In this document: in pieces, positions 22,509-29,340 of the stretch
Layout of the letters: each line of letters opens with the position of its first letter
Position numbering within the stretch: the stretch's first letter is position 1
Source of the DNA: a virus
IMG/VR virus record: IMGVR_UViG_3300031565_000046
Coordinates: 1 to 52,953 of that record
Length of the DNA: 52,953 nucleotides
Reading direction: 5' to 3' (one strand)
Notes under the pieces: model-generated
The model's database searches: none
What the model saw: the letters and a program-made list of their open reading frames with translations, nothing else
What the model was told of the DNA's origin: nothing
Position numbers and translations under genes: made by a program

Positions 22509-22910
22509 CTACTCAGCGTCTTCAATAGACGGAGCATCAACTGGTGCAGATGCAACAGGAGCAGAAGCAGGCTCTTCAACCGTAGGCTGTGTGCCCAAGA
22601 TTGATTGCGCAGCTTGTCTTGCAAGCTCTTGCCCAAAGTTTCCACCATATTGCGCAGCAATAGATGCAGCTTGGTCAAACGCTGACATATCAGGTACAAC
22701 CTTTCCGTTGGTTGTAATGATAAGCTTGCCGTTATCGCCTACGCAACGAGTTGTGAACCAAAGAGGACTACCAGTCTTCTCATCTTCTCTGTAATACTCG
22801 CCTTGTGCTGATTTGAAAGCCTCAAGGTCTGCTTGGTTACCGCTAACAGCGTATACGAAAGTTGCGTTACCGTTTTTGCTACGGTATGAGCGTAATAATT
22901 TGATTTTCAT
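22509..22910 (-). CDS. SSB-like or nucleoid-associated paralog B
   Basis: 133 residues (MKIKLLRSYRSKNGNATFVYAV). Paralog of the gene at 21307; the core is preserved while the DNA differs at many synonymous sites, so the duplication is old and both copies are under selection. The C-terminal linker is Pro/Ala-rich and ends APSIEDAE rather than GDL. Own terminator and C-rich element. Confidence 0.7.
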   Translation of the reverse strand: MKIKLLRSYRSKNGNATFVYAVSGNQADLEAFKSAQGEYYREDEKTGSPLWFTTRCVGDNGKLIITTNGKVVPDMSAFDQAASIAAQYGGNFGQELARQAAQSILGTQPTVEEPASAPVASAPVDAPSIEDAE

Positions 22911-22961
22911 GGTATGAAAGTATTTAATTAATTAAAAGAGGTTAATCCCCTTTTTAAACAA

Positions 22962-22975
22962 GAAAGGGTTGTGGT
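22962..22975 (-). promoter_or_regulatory. C-rich leader element, copy 5
   Basis: Minus strand ACCACAACCCTTTC then TTGTTT, 52 bases before paralog B. An imperfect hairpin AATAAGAGGACT/AGTCTTCTTATT (22982-23010) just upstream may terminate the preceding unit. Confidence 0.5.
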
Positions 22976-22991
22976 GAGTTAAATAAGAAGA

Positions 22992-23231
22992 CTATGAAAG
23001 TCCTCTTATTATTCTGATTGCATCAAGCATATGCTCTGCTCTGTGCTTGTAGACTTTAGCACCTGCTTTCAGGTTGATGATTGTTTCCAATGACCTGTTC
23101 TTTAGGTGTTGGATTGCATCATCTGCTAAGCCTCCCTCCTCAACTGATTTCTTGGTAACATCTACTACCCAGTTGATGAAGTTCTTATTGTATTGCCAAT
23201 GTTTGTCTTGGTCTATTGCTTTGTTTGCCAT
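22992..23231 (-). CDS. Small hypothetical protein
   Basis: 79 residues, helical (NFINWVVDVTKKSVEEGGLADDAIQ), positively charged C-terminal half. Not recognised. The stop codon lies inside a hairpin that may be the terminator of this unit. Confidence 0.6.
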   Translation of the reverse strand: MANKAIDQDKHWQYNKNFINWVVDVTKKSVEEGGLADDAIQHLKNRSLETIINLKAGAKVYKHRAEHMLDAIRIIRGLS

Positions 23232-23233
23232 AG

Positions 23234-23365
23234 TTATAAGTTTAAGTTATAGATTAATGAATAGTTTCTTTCAGGAAGTCTTGAGAAATCCCTTGTGTTC
23301 TTGTGCTTGTAATCATAAACAGCTGCCCACACAAGCAGGACAGCTGTTATGATGAAGCCTAACAT
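23234..23365 (-). CDS. Small membrane protein (43 residues)
   Basis: Frame MLGFIITAVLLVWAAVYDYK ... ending NLNL. One N-terminal TM helix followed by a basic tail, a frequent form for phage small membrane proteins. Its start overlaps the stop of the gene at 23359 by 7 bases and it ends 3 bases before the next start, so it fits the operon exactly. Confidence 0.6.
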   Translation of the reverse strand: MLGFIITAVLLVWAAVYDYKHKNTRDFSRLPERNYSLIYNLNL

Positions 23366-23619
23366 TGTAGTAAAGAGATTAAATCGTCTGCCAAATCATT
23401 GGCAACTCTGACATCACGCTCTTCAATAAGCTCTTGCTTAAGCTCGTTGCATATTTGACACAAGTGATATTCTTCCTGTATCTCATATTGCTTGCGGATA
23501 TTATCTATCTCAAACAGCACAGCCTCTATTTTATCAGGAGTGTTGTACTGTATACATTGCCTGTAGTAAATTTCATTGATTAAATCTTTTAGTTCCGATG
23601 GTGCTAATACTTGTATCAT
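23359..23619 (-). CDS. Small hypothetical protein with Cys pair
   Basis: 86 residues, helical, with CQICNELK and two further cysteines. Coiled-coil tendency in the middle. Preceded by a C-rich element at 23654. Not recognised. Confidence 0.6.
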   Translation of the reverse strand: MIQVLAPSELKDLINEIYYRQCIQYNTPDKIEAVLFEIDNIRKQYEIQEEYHLCQICNELKQELIEERDVRVANDLADDLISLLQC

Positions 23620-23653
23620 ATTATGTGAGTTTAAGTTAGTATTTTCCTTGTTA

Positions 23654-23667
23654 GAAAGGGTTGTGGT
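23654..23667 (-). promoter_or_regulatory. C-rich leader element, copy 6
   Basis: Minus strand ACCACAACCCTTTC then TAACAAGGAAAA, 35 bases before the start at 23619 and directly after the terminator at 23678. Confidence 0.5.
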
Positions 23668-23677
23668 TTACGGCTGA

Positions 23678-23707
23678 GAAAAAAGAAAGCAGAGACTATG
23701 CTCTGCT
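23678..23707 (-). terminator. Terminator after the 20-residue frame
   Basis: Minus strand AGCAGAG-CATAGT-CTCTGCT stem, then TTCTTTTTT. Confidence 0.85.
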
Positions 23708-23717
23708 CGTCTTCAGC

Positions 23718-23780
23718 TTAATGCTGTGTGACACCGTGCTCTATCAAGCTCAAGTAGTCATCGTATTCTTGCTCATCCAT
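23718..23780 (-). CDS. Possible acidic micro-protein (20 residues)
   Basis: Frame MDEQEYDDYLSLIEHGVTQH. It lies between the gene at 23835 and a terminator, with TTAAAACCTACCATT before its ATG. Supported only by position and leader. Confidence 0.35.
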   Translation of the reverse strand: MDEQEYDDYLSLIEHGVTQH

Positions 23781-23834
23781 AATGGTAGGTTTTAAGCTGT
23801 TGGTTATTTGTTCACGCTAACCAACTCTGCGTGA

Positions 23835-24017
23835 TTAATGATAGATTGCAGTAACAACAGGAGCATCCAAGTAAGCTTGAGCTTCCTCTTCAGTATCGAA
23901 GTATCCGCTGTCTCTTGAGTATGGGAAATCAATGTCTCCCATTTCGTTGTCTTGATATGTTCTGCCCACGTACCAGCCGCGGTTGTTGTGCATTACTTTT
24001 AAGTCTGATATAATCAT
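23835..24017 (-). CDS. Small phage protein
   Basis: 60 residues. NNRGWYVGRTY and SGYFDTEEEAQAYLD form a pattern common in small phage proteins (strand, then an EEAQAYL helix). It overlaps the upstream gene by 4 bases (ATGA). Confidence 0.65.
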   Translation of the reverse strand: MIISDLKVMHNNRGWYVGRTYQDNEMGDIDFPYSRDSGYFDTEEEAQAYLDAPVVTAIYH

Positions 24018-24580
24018 AGTGTTATTTTTGGTTTGTTTCTATTTAACGCAGTTAACATTTCTCGTAATACTGAATCTGATAAAGCACCTTTTACGTTTTT
24101 GTATTCATCCTTTTGATTTTGATTATAATTAATAGCAATGAATGTGCAGTCACCTAATCCAGATAAGTGAATTAAAGGCTGCATGAAGTCAACACCGTTT
24201 GTAAAATAAGTAATCAAAATAATAATATCTTTTTTTACAACTATGTTACCGAATTGGGTTGGATACCATTGCTTATCAGGTGCTATAGCATTCATATGCA
24301 AGCTCGCCATATCAGTAATAGTTATTAATTCTTTGGTGAAATCAGATAACGCTTCTATATCATAATACTTAAAAGATTCCTGTTGCATATACTGTTCTTC
24401 GAGTGGTTCGTGCTTATTACACCAATTACACGTTCCGTCACAAGATTCATCACCACAGCCTTCGTTGTAATCATCTGAGCGATGTGGATTACCATCACAA
24501 CTTCCGCAATGAGCACCTTCTGAATCAGTGTAGATAGCTGCATTGCAACATTGTGATTTATATTCTTTTTTCTTTGCCAT
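24014..24580 (-). CDS. Cys-rich zinc-binding hypothetical protein
   Basis: 188 residues. The first 55 residues carry about ten cysteines (CCNAA, HCGSCDGNPH, CGDESCDGTCNWCNKH), enough for two zinc sites. The remainder is an alpha/beta domain of unknown type. It is the first leftward gene after the divergent control region. Confidence 0.65.
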   Translation of the reverse strand: MAKKKEYKSQCCNAAIYTDSEGAHCGSCDGNPHRSDDYNEGCGDESCDGTCNWCNKHEPLEEQYMQQESFKYYDIEALSDFTKELITITDMASLHMNAIAPDKQWYPTQFGNIVVKKDIIILITYFTNGVDFMQPLIHLSGLGDCTFIAINYNQNQKDEYKNVKGALSDSVLREMLTALNRNKPKITL

Positions 24581-24615
24581 AATATATAAGTTTAAGTGAA
24601 TATCTTTTCATCCTA

Positions 24616-24629
24616 GAAAGGGTTGTGGT
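24616..24629 (-). promoter_or_regulatory. C-rich leader element, copy 7
   Basis: Minus strand ACCACAACCCTTTC then TAGGATGAAAAG, 36 bases before the first leftward gene; it lies in the position expected of the arm's first promoter. Confidence 0.55.
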
Positions 24630-25003
24630 AAGCGGCTTACTGTAAGGTATATGCTAACGATTGATGACTCACCAAACTAACAGATCGCACCAATGCTGTG
24701 TAATGTGTGAAAGCTGTGGGAAGCCTGTGTGGTGGCTGTGTGAAGGCCTTTGTTCTATGTAGGCAACTATCTTCTTCAAAAGAATTCTTTTTCTCTGCAG
24801 CTCAGCTATATGAAATCACTTCCATATATTTTAGGGGGGATACCCCCAAAAGCGTTTTGGCCCCGGGGGTTAAATAGTAATCATTACCCATCCTTGTGAA
24901 TACAGTACTTTTAAATTTACCCTTGTTAACTCCTAGTGAGCAATGCTAAGATAGTGATGAATATCTCTTTACTCCCAAGCTTGTTTATATGGTCCGTTAT
25001 GTA
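24630..25003. other. Divergent intergenic region, origin or control candidate
   Basis: No convincing gene. Bases 24695-24745 hold several GTG-rich units (GCTGTGTAATGTGTGAA, AGCTGTGGGAAG, GGCTGTGTGAAGG) resembling iterons. Bases 24828-24871 hold consecutive palindromes: TTTTAGGGGG/CCCCCAAAA around GATA, CCAAAA-GCG-TTTTGG, and CCCCGGGG. Such GC-rich palindromes stand out in AT-rich DNA. The position between the two oppositely transcribed arms fits an origin or master regulatory site. Confidence 0.5.
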
Positions 25004-25011
25004 TATCTTTG
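25004..25011 (+). promoter_or_regulatory. Bacteroidota-type -7 element TATCTTTG
   Basis: Lies 6 bases before the ATG at 25018, so the transcript of the first rightward gene would be leaderless or nearly so. A TTG about 20 bases upstream (24981) may serve as -33. Confidence 0.55.
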
Positions 25012-25017
25012 GTTCTT

Positions 25018-25200
25018 ATGAGCTCTATAGATAAATGGTATATTAAAGTTACTGATACTGATAGGATAGATACTAAGCGTGTTGAGATACATTGGTTCTA
25101 TAAGTTCCTTATCTGGCTAGAAATAAAGAAACAGCCAGTTATTAATCCACTTGACCTATTTAGCATTAAGAGAAATGAAAGGCGTAATGGTATGGCATAA
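25018..25200 (+). CDS. Small hypothetical protein, first rightward gene
   Basis: 60 residues from the ATG at 25018 (MSSIDKWYIKVTDTD); a TTG at 25009 is rejected because it overlaps the promoter. Basic, aromatic-rich (HWFYKFLIWLEIKK), possibly membrane-associated. Not recognised. Confidence 0.55.
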   Translation: MSSIDKWYIKVTDTDRIDTKRVEIHWFYKFLIWLEIKKQPVINPLDLFSIKRNERRNGMA

Positions 25201-25462
25201 CCTTCCTCCTGTTGGAGATATAGTGGAATATGTTCCTAATTATCTTTATGGAGTAATGGACTATCCGCTCAATATTAAAGATGGTGACACAGAGAATGGT
25301 CGCTGGTTAGCTACAATGATGTCACCTGCTGATGTTGATGCTTATCTCGATTGGTGCTGGCGAGAATGTGACCGCCTCATCTATAACAAGTGGACTAAGA
25401 AACCTGAAGATAAAGAATGGTTACCAGGAGATGAAGATAAATATCAAGATGATGATGATTAA
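25175..25462 (+). CDS. Small acidic hypothetical protein
   Basis: 95 residues from the ATG at 25175 (MKGVMVWHNLPPVGD), overlapping the previous gene by 26 bases; a start at 25187 is possible. Trp-rich and ends in an Asp run. Not recognised. Confidence 0.55.
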   Translation: MKGVMVWHNLPPVGDIVEYVPNYLYGVMDYPLNIKDGDTENGRWLATMMSPADVDAYLDWCWRECDRLIYNKWTKKPEDKEWLPGDEDKYQDDDD

Positions 25463-25474
25463 ATATTTTTTATG

Positions 25475-25482
25475 TACATTTG
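25475..25482 (+). promoter_or_regulatory. -7 element TACATTTG
   Basis: Matches TAnnTTTG. Transcription would begin near 25490 and meet a terminator at 25559, giving an RNA of about 100 nt unless read through. Confidence 0.5.
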
Positions 25483-25558
25483 CCCCAGAGCATGTGCCAC
25501 TAGAAAATCGGAAGTATGTCTAACTTTAAAACATGAATGACATGAAAGAACAGATCTG

Positions 25559-25596
25559 AACTCCCTGTAATTAAATTTGCAGGGAGTTTTTTATTT
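25559..25596 (+). terminator. Rho-independent terminator
   Basis: AACTCCCTG pairs with CAGGGAGTT, then TTTTATTTT. Confidence 0.85.
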
Positions 25597-25636
25597 TCAT
25601 AAGTTTGTCTCATATATAAATAAATACATACACATT

Positions 25637-25927
25637 ATGCTAGTACTAAGAAGATTCTCCGAAAACGGAGTAGAAATGAATCAAGTCATAGGTAAAGGTT
25701 ACACCTACATCCACAGAGAAATTAACCCAAAACAATTCAGAGAAACTTATCGCGAATATTTTAAGAAGGATCACGTTGCTGATGATGACCCAACTAGTGA
25801 TAAAGAAAGCAAGAACTGCTACGCCTTTGTTTGTGAGGGAGCTTTAATCCAAGCACTTTACAAAACTCAGAAAGCCTTTATGATGACTGAGTCAGGACAA
25901 ACGTTCTCCAATTTAACTTATAAATAA
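25637..25927 (+). CDS. Small hypothetical protein
   Basis: 96 residues from the ATG at 25637 (MLVLRRFSENGVEMNQ). The longer frame begins inside the terminator and is rejected. Contains KGYTYIHREINPKQFRE and a C-terminal helix. It has a terminator right after it, so it may be a separate unit. Not recognised. Confidence 0.65.
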   Translation: MLVLRRFSENGVEMNQVIGKGYTYIHREINPKQFRETYREYFKKDHVADDDPTSDKESKNCYAFVCEGALIQALYKTQKAFMMTESGQTFSNLTYK

Positions 25928-25933
25928 TAATAC

Positions 25934-25981
25934 ACCCGCCCTGCCTCTCAACGATTGCACACTGTGGCGGGTCTTTTTTTT
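25934..25981 (+). terminator. Terminator after the gene at 25637
   Basis: ACCCGCC pairs with GGCGGGT across a 25-nt loop, followed by eight or more T residues. Confidence 0.75.
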
Positions 25982-25989
25982 AACTGACT

Positions 25990-26424
25990 ATGGCCAAGAA
26001 ACCGTTTCCTCTATTATTTATAGACCACATTCAAGTTCCTGTATTCAAGGAAAAAATTAATTTAGTGTTTGCCAAAGATGGTCCAATCACTGCAGCTAGA
26101 GAATTAGATTTACTTCAACCTTTTGCAGATAAGCACGAGGATGGGAATCTCAAGCGAGCTGAGGATTACTTCAAAGGTGCTAATGCTATGGTATTTCACG
26201 CTGATAATATACTCTTTGTCATACTACCATTTAATGTTACCAGAGGTGTGATTGCTCACGAGATATTCCATCTAGCGGTAAACATACTGGAACATAGAGG
26301 ACTTCATTTCAGCCACTCTAGTGAAGAAGCTTATGCTCATTTGATTGATTGGCTGACTGAAGAAATATATAGTTATCACGATAATCTAATAAAGAAACAA
26401 GCGAAATGGAAGGCAAAGAAATAA
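25990..26424 (+). CDS. HExxH metalloprotease-like protein
   Basis: 144 residues. GVIAHEIFHLAVNI carries the zincin HExxH motif (about residues 94-98), followed by a possible third ligand in SSEEAYAHLIDWL. No signal peptide. Small zincins of this kind occur in many phages and may cleave host or virion proteins. It overlaps the next gene by 19 bases. Confidence 0.7.
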   Translation: MAKKPFPLLFIDHIQVPVFKEKINLVFAKDGPITAARELDLLQPFADKHEDGNLKRAEDYFKGANAMVFHADNILFVILPFNVTRGVIAHEIFHLAVNILEHRGLHFSHSSEEAYAHLIDWLTEEIYSYHDNLIKKQAKWKAKK

Positions 26425-26753
26425 ATATCAACGAGAATAATTACAAGTGTGAAAGCTGCAGTAATTACTTTGATCCTGAGAAAGAGGATTATGGTGCCGA
26501 TGATGATGGAAACTCTTTCTGTCAGAAATGCTGTGAAGAGATGCCTCAGTTTGGTGGGTGGGGAGTCTTTCAAGATTATCCTGAAGAGTGGCATATCCGT
26601 CCCATTAATGAACCAGATCATTTACACGACCAAGGATGTCATTGTCAACCAAAAGTTACTCAAGAGAATGGGATTGATATAGTCATCCACAATTCATTTG
26701 ATGGAAGGGAAGGAATGGAAAGAGCAATCGAGATTCTCAAAAGCACTAAATAA
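26406..26753 (+). CDS. Zinc-binding hypothetical protein
   Basis: 115 residues. CESCSNYF and CQKCCEEM form a four-Cys zinc module (residues 15-43), then HLHDQGCHCQ. Acidic elsewhere. Translationally coupled to the metalloprotease-like gene. Confidence 0.6.
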   Translation: MEGKEININENNYKCESCSNYFDPEKEDYGADDDGNSFCQKCCEEMPQFGGWGVFQDYPEEWHIRPINEPDHLHDQGCHCQPKVTQENGIDIVIHNSFDGREGMERAIEILKSTK

Positions 26754-26756
26754 AAA

Positions 26757-26787
26757 TTGTGTAAATAAAAAATGTTTACTACTTTTG
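26757..26787 (+). promoter_or_regulatory. Promoter upstream of the GroES-like gene
   Basis: TTG at 26757 and TACTTTTG at 26780-26787, about 20 bases apart, match the Bacteroidota -33/-7 pattern. AAACCAACA (26816-26824) lies just before the ATG at 26829. Confidence 0.6.
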
Positions 26788-26828
26788 ACTCATCAACTTA
26801 CTGAGTAATAATTTTAAACCAACATAAA

Positions 26829-27140
26829 ATGAGTGAAGTAAAAGAAGTTACTGAAGTAACGTCAGTAAAATTAAAAGAAAATAGGGTCTTAATCAAAAAA
26901 TTTGAGAAAGAAGAAAAAAGTAAGGGTGGTATTATTTTACCAGATGACCAACAAGAAGCTCCTGAAGGGGGGACTGTTGTTGCTGTAGGTCCAGGTAGAA
27001 TGGAGAATAGCATCCTAGTAGAGAATGCGTGTCGGGCAGGAGAGAAAGTTCGTTATGTAAAACATGGTATGGAAGTGGAGATTGATGGTGAAGAATACTA
27101 TTTATTGAGAGACTCCGATGTGTGGGGTACAATAGAGTAA
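26829..27140 (+). CDS. groES: GroES-like co-chaperonin
   Basis: 103 residues. KENRVLIKKFEKEEKSKGGIILP matches the Cpn10 barrel start and GroEL-binding mobile loop (GGIIL). GTVVAVGPGRMEN is the next conserved strand pair and GEKVRYVKHGMEVEIDGEEYYLLRDSDV the conserved end. It is full length compared with bacterial GroES (about 97). As with T4 gp31, it probably retunes host GroEL to fold the large phage capsid protein. First gene of a rightward unit. Confidence 0.9.
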   Translation: MSEVKEVTEVTSVKLKENRVLIKKFEKEEKSKGGIILPDDQQEAPEGGTVVAVGPGRMENSILVENACRAGEKVRYVKHGMEVEIDGEEYYLLRDSDVWGTIE

Positions 27141-27161
27141 CTATTAAACCTATATAAAATC

Positions 27162-27764
27162 ATGACAAAATTAAGAGCTGATGGTCAAATTCAGAAGAAT
27201 GACTACGTAGAATTAATTGGGAAAAAACTCCCAGAAAGATTGCAAAAATCTCCTAAACCAATTTATGGAACGGTAATTAAAGTAAAAGGAAAAATTGCTA
27301 TTATAAAACCTAGATATAAAAGGTTCGAGATAGAAATCCCGATTACTGAATTAAAAGATGTTCCGTATGAAAAGTTTCACAATAAGCAGCGTAAACCAAG
27401 TAAAAAAACTAAACCTGTAACTCCAGTAACTGTAGTTGGTGAAGGTCCTGTTAAGGTTGTGCCTAAACCAAACGCCAAACCAACCTTTCCAGAAATAGTA
27501 AAGGAAAAGATTGATATGGCTGAGGCTGCTATTGATACTAACAAGCCTGCACCAAAAGTTCCTGAGAAAGTAGAGGCGGATAGCTCCTTTACCACAAAGC
27601 CAGAAGTAACTGAGCCATGTGAAACCAAAGCTGCTTTTGATGCTAATCCTGATCCTATGGATCCTGTAGAAGAATTAACCGAAGATGGTAATACTATGGT
27701 ATATGTTACAATGGGTATTTTAATACTTGCTGCAGCTGTAGTCAGTTACCTTCTTTTCTTTTAA
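27162..27764 (+). CDS. Tail-anchored protein with KOW-like N terminus
   Basis: 200 residues. Residues 12-60 form a basic small-barrel region (NDYVELIGKK ... GTVIKVKGKIAIIKP). A long Pro/Lys/Thr-rich linker follows, then a single C-terminal TM helix (MVYVTMGILILAAAVVSYLL). Likely anchored in the inner membrane with the barrel in the cytoplasm. Role unknown. Confidence 0.65.
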   Translation: MTKLRADGQIQKNDYVELIGKKLPERLQKSPKPIYGTVIKVKGKIAIIKPRYKRFEIEIPITELKDVPYEKFHNKQRKPSKKTKPVTPVTVVGEGPVKVVPKPNAKPTFPEIVKEKIDMAEAAIDTNKPAPKVPEKVEADSSFTTKPEVTEPCETKAAFDANPDPMDPVEELTEDGNTMVYVTMGILILAAAVVSYLLFF

Positions 27765-27785
27765 TAATCATTAAACCAACAAAGT

Positions 27786-28115
27786 ATGTTTGAAGAAAAT
27801 AATCCGACAGCAGCGGGACATGATAGAGGTCCCGCATTGTCAGCTAAAACAAAGGTGGATGCATCGCATAACTTTGCTAACCTTCATGAAAGAACTAAGA
27901 GTAGTAATGAGCAATTGGCTGAACATGTCCTATGCTTGCGTAACATGATTGATGATTTAGCTGGATCCCAGATGAATAATAAATTATGCGAAGAACCTGA
28001 TAAAGTAAATTGTAGTAATGTATTAGATGCATTACATTCAGAAGCAGACACTAAATCAAAATTATTAATGGAATTAAATAACCAGTTAAGTAGATTACGT
28101 TCAGTAATACATTAA
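27786..28115 (+). CDS. Coiled-coil phage protein
   Basis: 109 residues, mostly helical, with a C-terminal coiled coil (KSKLLMELNNQLSRLRSVI). Preceded by AAACCAACA at 27773. The layout before a DUF2829 gene is familiar from crAss-like and other phages, where this set often lies together. Confidence 0.6.
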   Translation: MFEENNPTAAGHDRGPALSAKTKVDASHNFANLHERTKSSNEQLAEHVLCLRNMIDDLAGSQMNNKLCEEPDKVNCSNVLDALHSEADTKSKLLMELNNQLSRLRSVIH

Positions 28116-28132
28116 CACAAAACCAACATATT

Positions 28133-28540
28133 ATGAGTGAATCAACTTCACCAGGACCTTATGGTGCATTACACTTAGGTCGTGGTAATTATGGGCAAGC
28201 TATTGCTGCTTTAAAAAATGGTGAGCGTGTAGCGCGTTCAGGATGGAATGGTAAAGGGATGTTTGTATTTATGCAAATTCCCGCTAACATTGATATAGAA
28301 ATTGTTCCTAAGATGCAATCATTACCTCAATCAGTTAAGGATGAGTTTATTGCTAGAGCTAAATTAGAACAAGAAGCTGTTGAAGCTACTTCTCATTTAA
28401 TTAAGGGGCCTGCTGTAACAGTTGCACAATCAATTAAATATAGTAATCAGATGGCTATTGTAGATAGAGAAAATAATATTAATGGGTGGGTAGCATCATC
28501 TTCTGATACATTAGCTACTGATTGGAAAATTTTAGATTAA
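28133..28540 (+). CDS. DUF2829 protein, Tad2-like anti-defence candidate
   Basis: 135 residues. YGQAIAALKNGERVARSGWNGKGMFVFM at the start and INGWVASSSDTLATDWKIL at the end are the two signatures of DUF2829. Some members (Tad2) bind signalling nucleotides made by Thoeris or CBASS defence and so block them. Typical Tad2 has about 90 residues; here about 45 extra residues (roughly 53-98) sit between the two halves. Whether this copy is an inhibitor or a structural protein cannot be told from sequence. Confidence 0.75.
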   Translation: MSESTSPGPYGALHLGRGNYGQAIAALKNGERVARSGWNGKGMFVFMQIPANIDIEIVPKMQSLPQSVKDEFIARAKLEQEAVEATSHLIKGPAVTVAQSIKYSNQMAIVDRENNINGWVASSSDTLATDWKILD

Positions 28541-28564
28541 TATTAACCAACAAAAATTATAATT

Positions 28565-29014
28565 ATGAATGATACAGCCGTTAACGGTAGTGCTATTGTA
28601 AGTCAAATGACTCAATACGCTGGAACAAAAAACATCAAAGCCGTAGAGATGACCAAGAAGGGATATTGTGCTTATAGAGGTTGGGATGTGCCTGAAGATG
28701 AAAATCCTGATGAGGTAGTTTATTTAGTGGAATATGAAGCAGATCCATTAAGTCAACCGAATCATCCTGATCATGAAGGGTATATTTCAATGAGTCCTAA
28801 ACATGTTTTTGATAAAGCATACAGACCATCTGCAACATTCCTTGATAGATTGAGAATTGAAAAGGAAGACCTTGACGTAAAGATAACAGCGTTGACTAAT
28901 GCACTTGAGGCAAAAAAAGTACCAGCTAGTGAAGTAAGCATTTTACAATTACAGCTAAGTACGATGCAACATTACTCTAAGATTTTAGAGACAAGGATTG
29001 ATAAAGCTGACTAG
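28565..29014 (+). CDS. crAss001_48-related coiled-coil protein
   Basis: 149 residues. EVVYLVEYEAD and GYISMSPKHVFDKAYRPS, then FLDRLRIEKEDLDVKI with a C-terminal coiled coil (LQLSTMQHYSKILETRI), match the phage family annotated as crAss001_48-related. It commonly lies next to DUF2829 genes. Function unknown. Its TAG stop overlaps the GTG of the next small gene. Confidence 0.75.
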   Translation: MNDTAVNGSAIVSQMTQYAGTKNIKAVEMTKKGYCAYRGWDVPEDENPDEVVYLVEYEADPLSQPNHPDHEGYISMSPKHVFDKAYRPSATFLDRLRIEKEDLDVKITALTNALEAKKVPASEVSILQLQLSTMQHYSKILETRIDKAD

Positions 29015-29187
29015 TGACTGATATACCTCATAAACTAAGGTATATAGAAGCATATGTACATTATAGAAAGAATGTTCATGTGAAAATTCGTTTACCACAA
29101 AGTGACCGTGAGGTACATCTATTAAACTATTGTTTTACTAATGCTAAGAGTTATATGAACAGTATAGGAAAAAATTTGCATGTATAG
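29014..29187 (+). CDS. Small protein with GTG start (57 residues)
   Basis: Starts at the GTG in TAGTG, overlapping the previous stop by one base. The product TDIPHKLRYIEAYVHYRK ... is basic and Tyr/His-rich. Not recognised. Tight coupling supports it. Confidence 0.6.
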   Translation: MTDIPHKLRYIEAYVHYRKNVHVKIRLPQSDREVHLLNYCFTNAKSYMNSIGKNLHV

Positions 29188-29205
29188 ATTTTATTATTAT
29201 CTTTA
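29175..29205 (+). promoter_or_regulatory. Promoter TTTG-N19-TATCTTTA
   Basis: The best-spaced -33/-7 pair seen: TTTG at 29175-29178 and TATCTTTA at 29198-29205. It lies at the end of the small gene and is followed by a terminator at 29249. Confidence 0.6.
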
Positions 29206-29248
29206 CAGTCCCTGCTATTAATTAAATTCTGTTCATGGATTTAGATTA

Positions 29249-29277
29249 AGCCTCAAGTTACCTTGAGGCTTTTTTTA
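29249..29277 (+). terminator. Terminator before the tail fibre block
   Basis: AAGCCTCAAG-TTAC-CTTGAGGCTT stem followed by seven T residues. Confidence 0.9.
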
Positions 29278-29340
29278 TTTGTATATCAAAAAGAATTTCA
29301 TTATATTATAAGTAATAGTATAACTACTAATACGAGAATT

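Noticed and set aside
25577-25637. Longer N terminus for the gene at 25637
   Set aside because: The extra codons lie inside the terminator hairpin at 25559-25596 and before a better-placed ATG.
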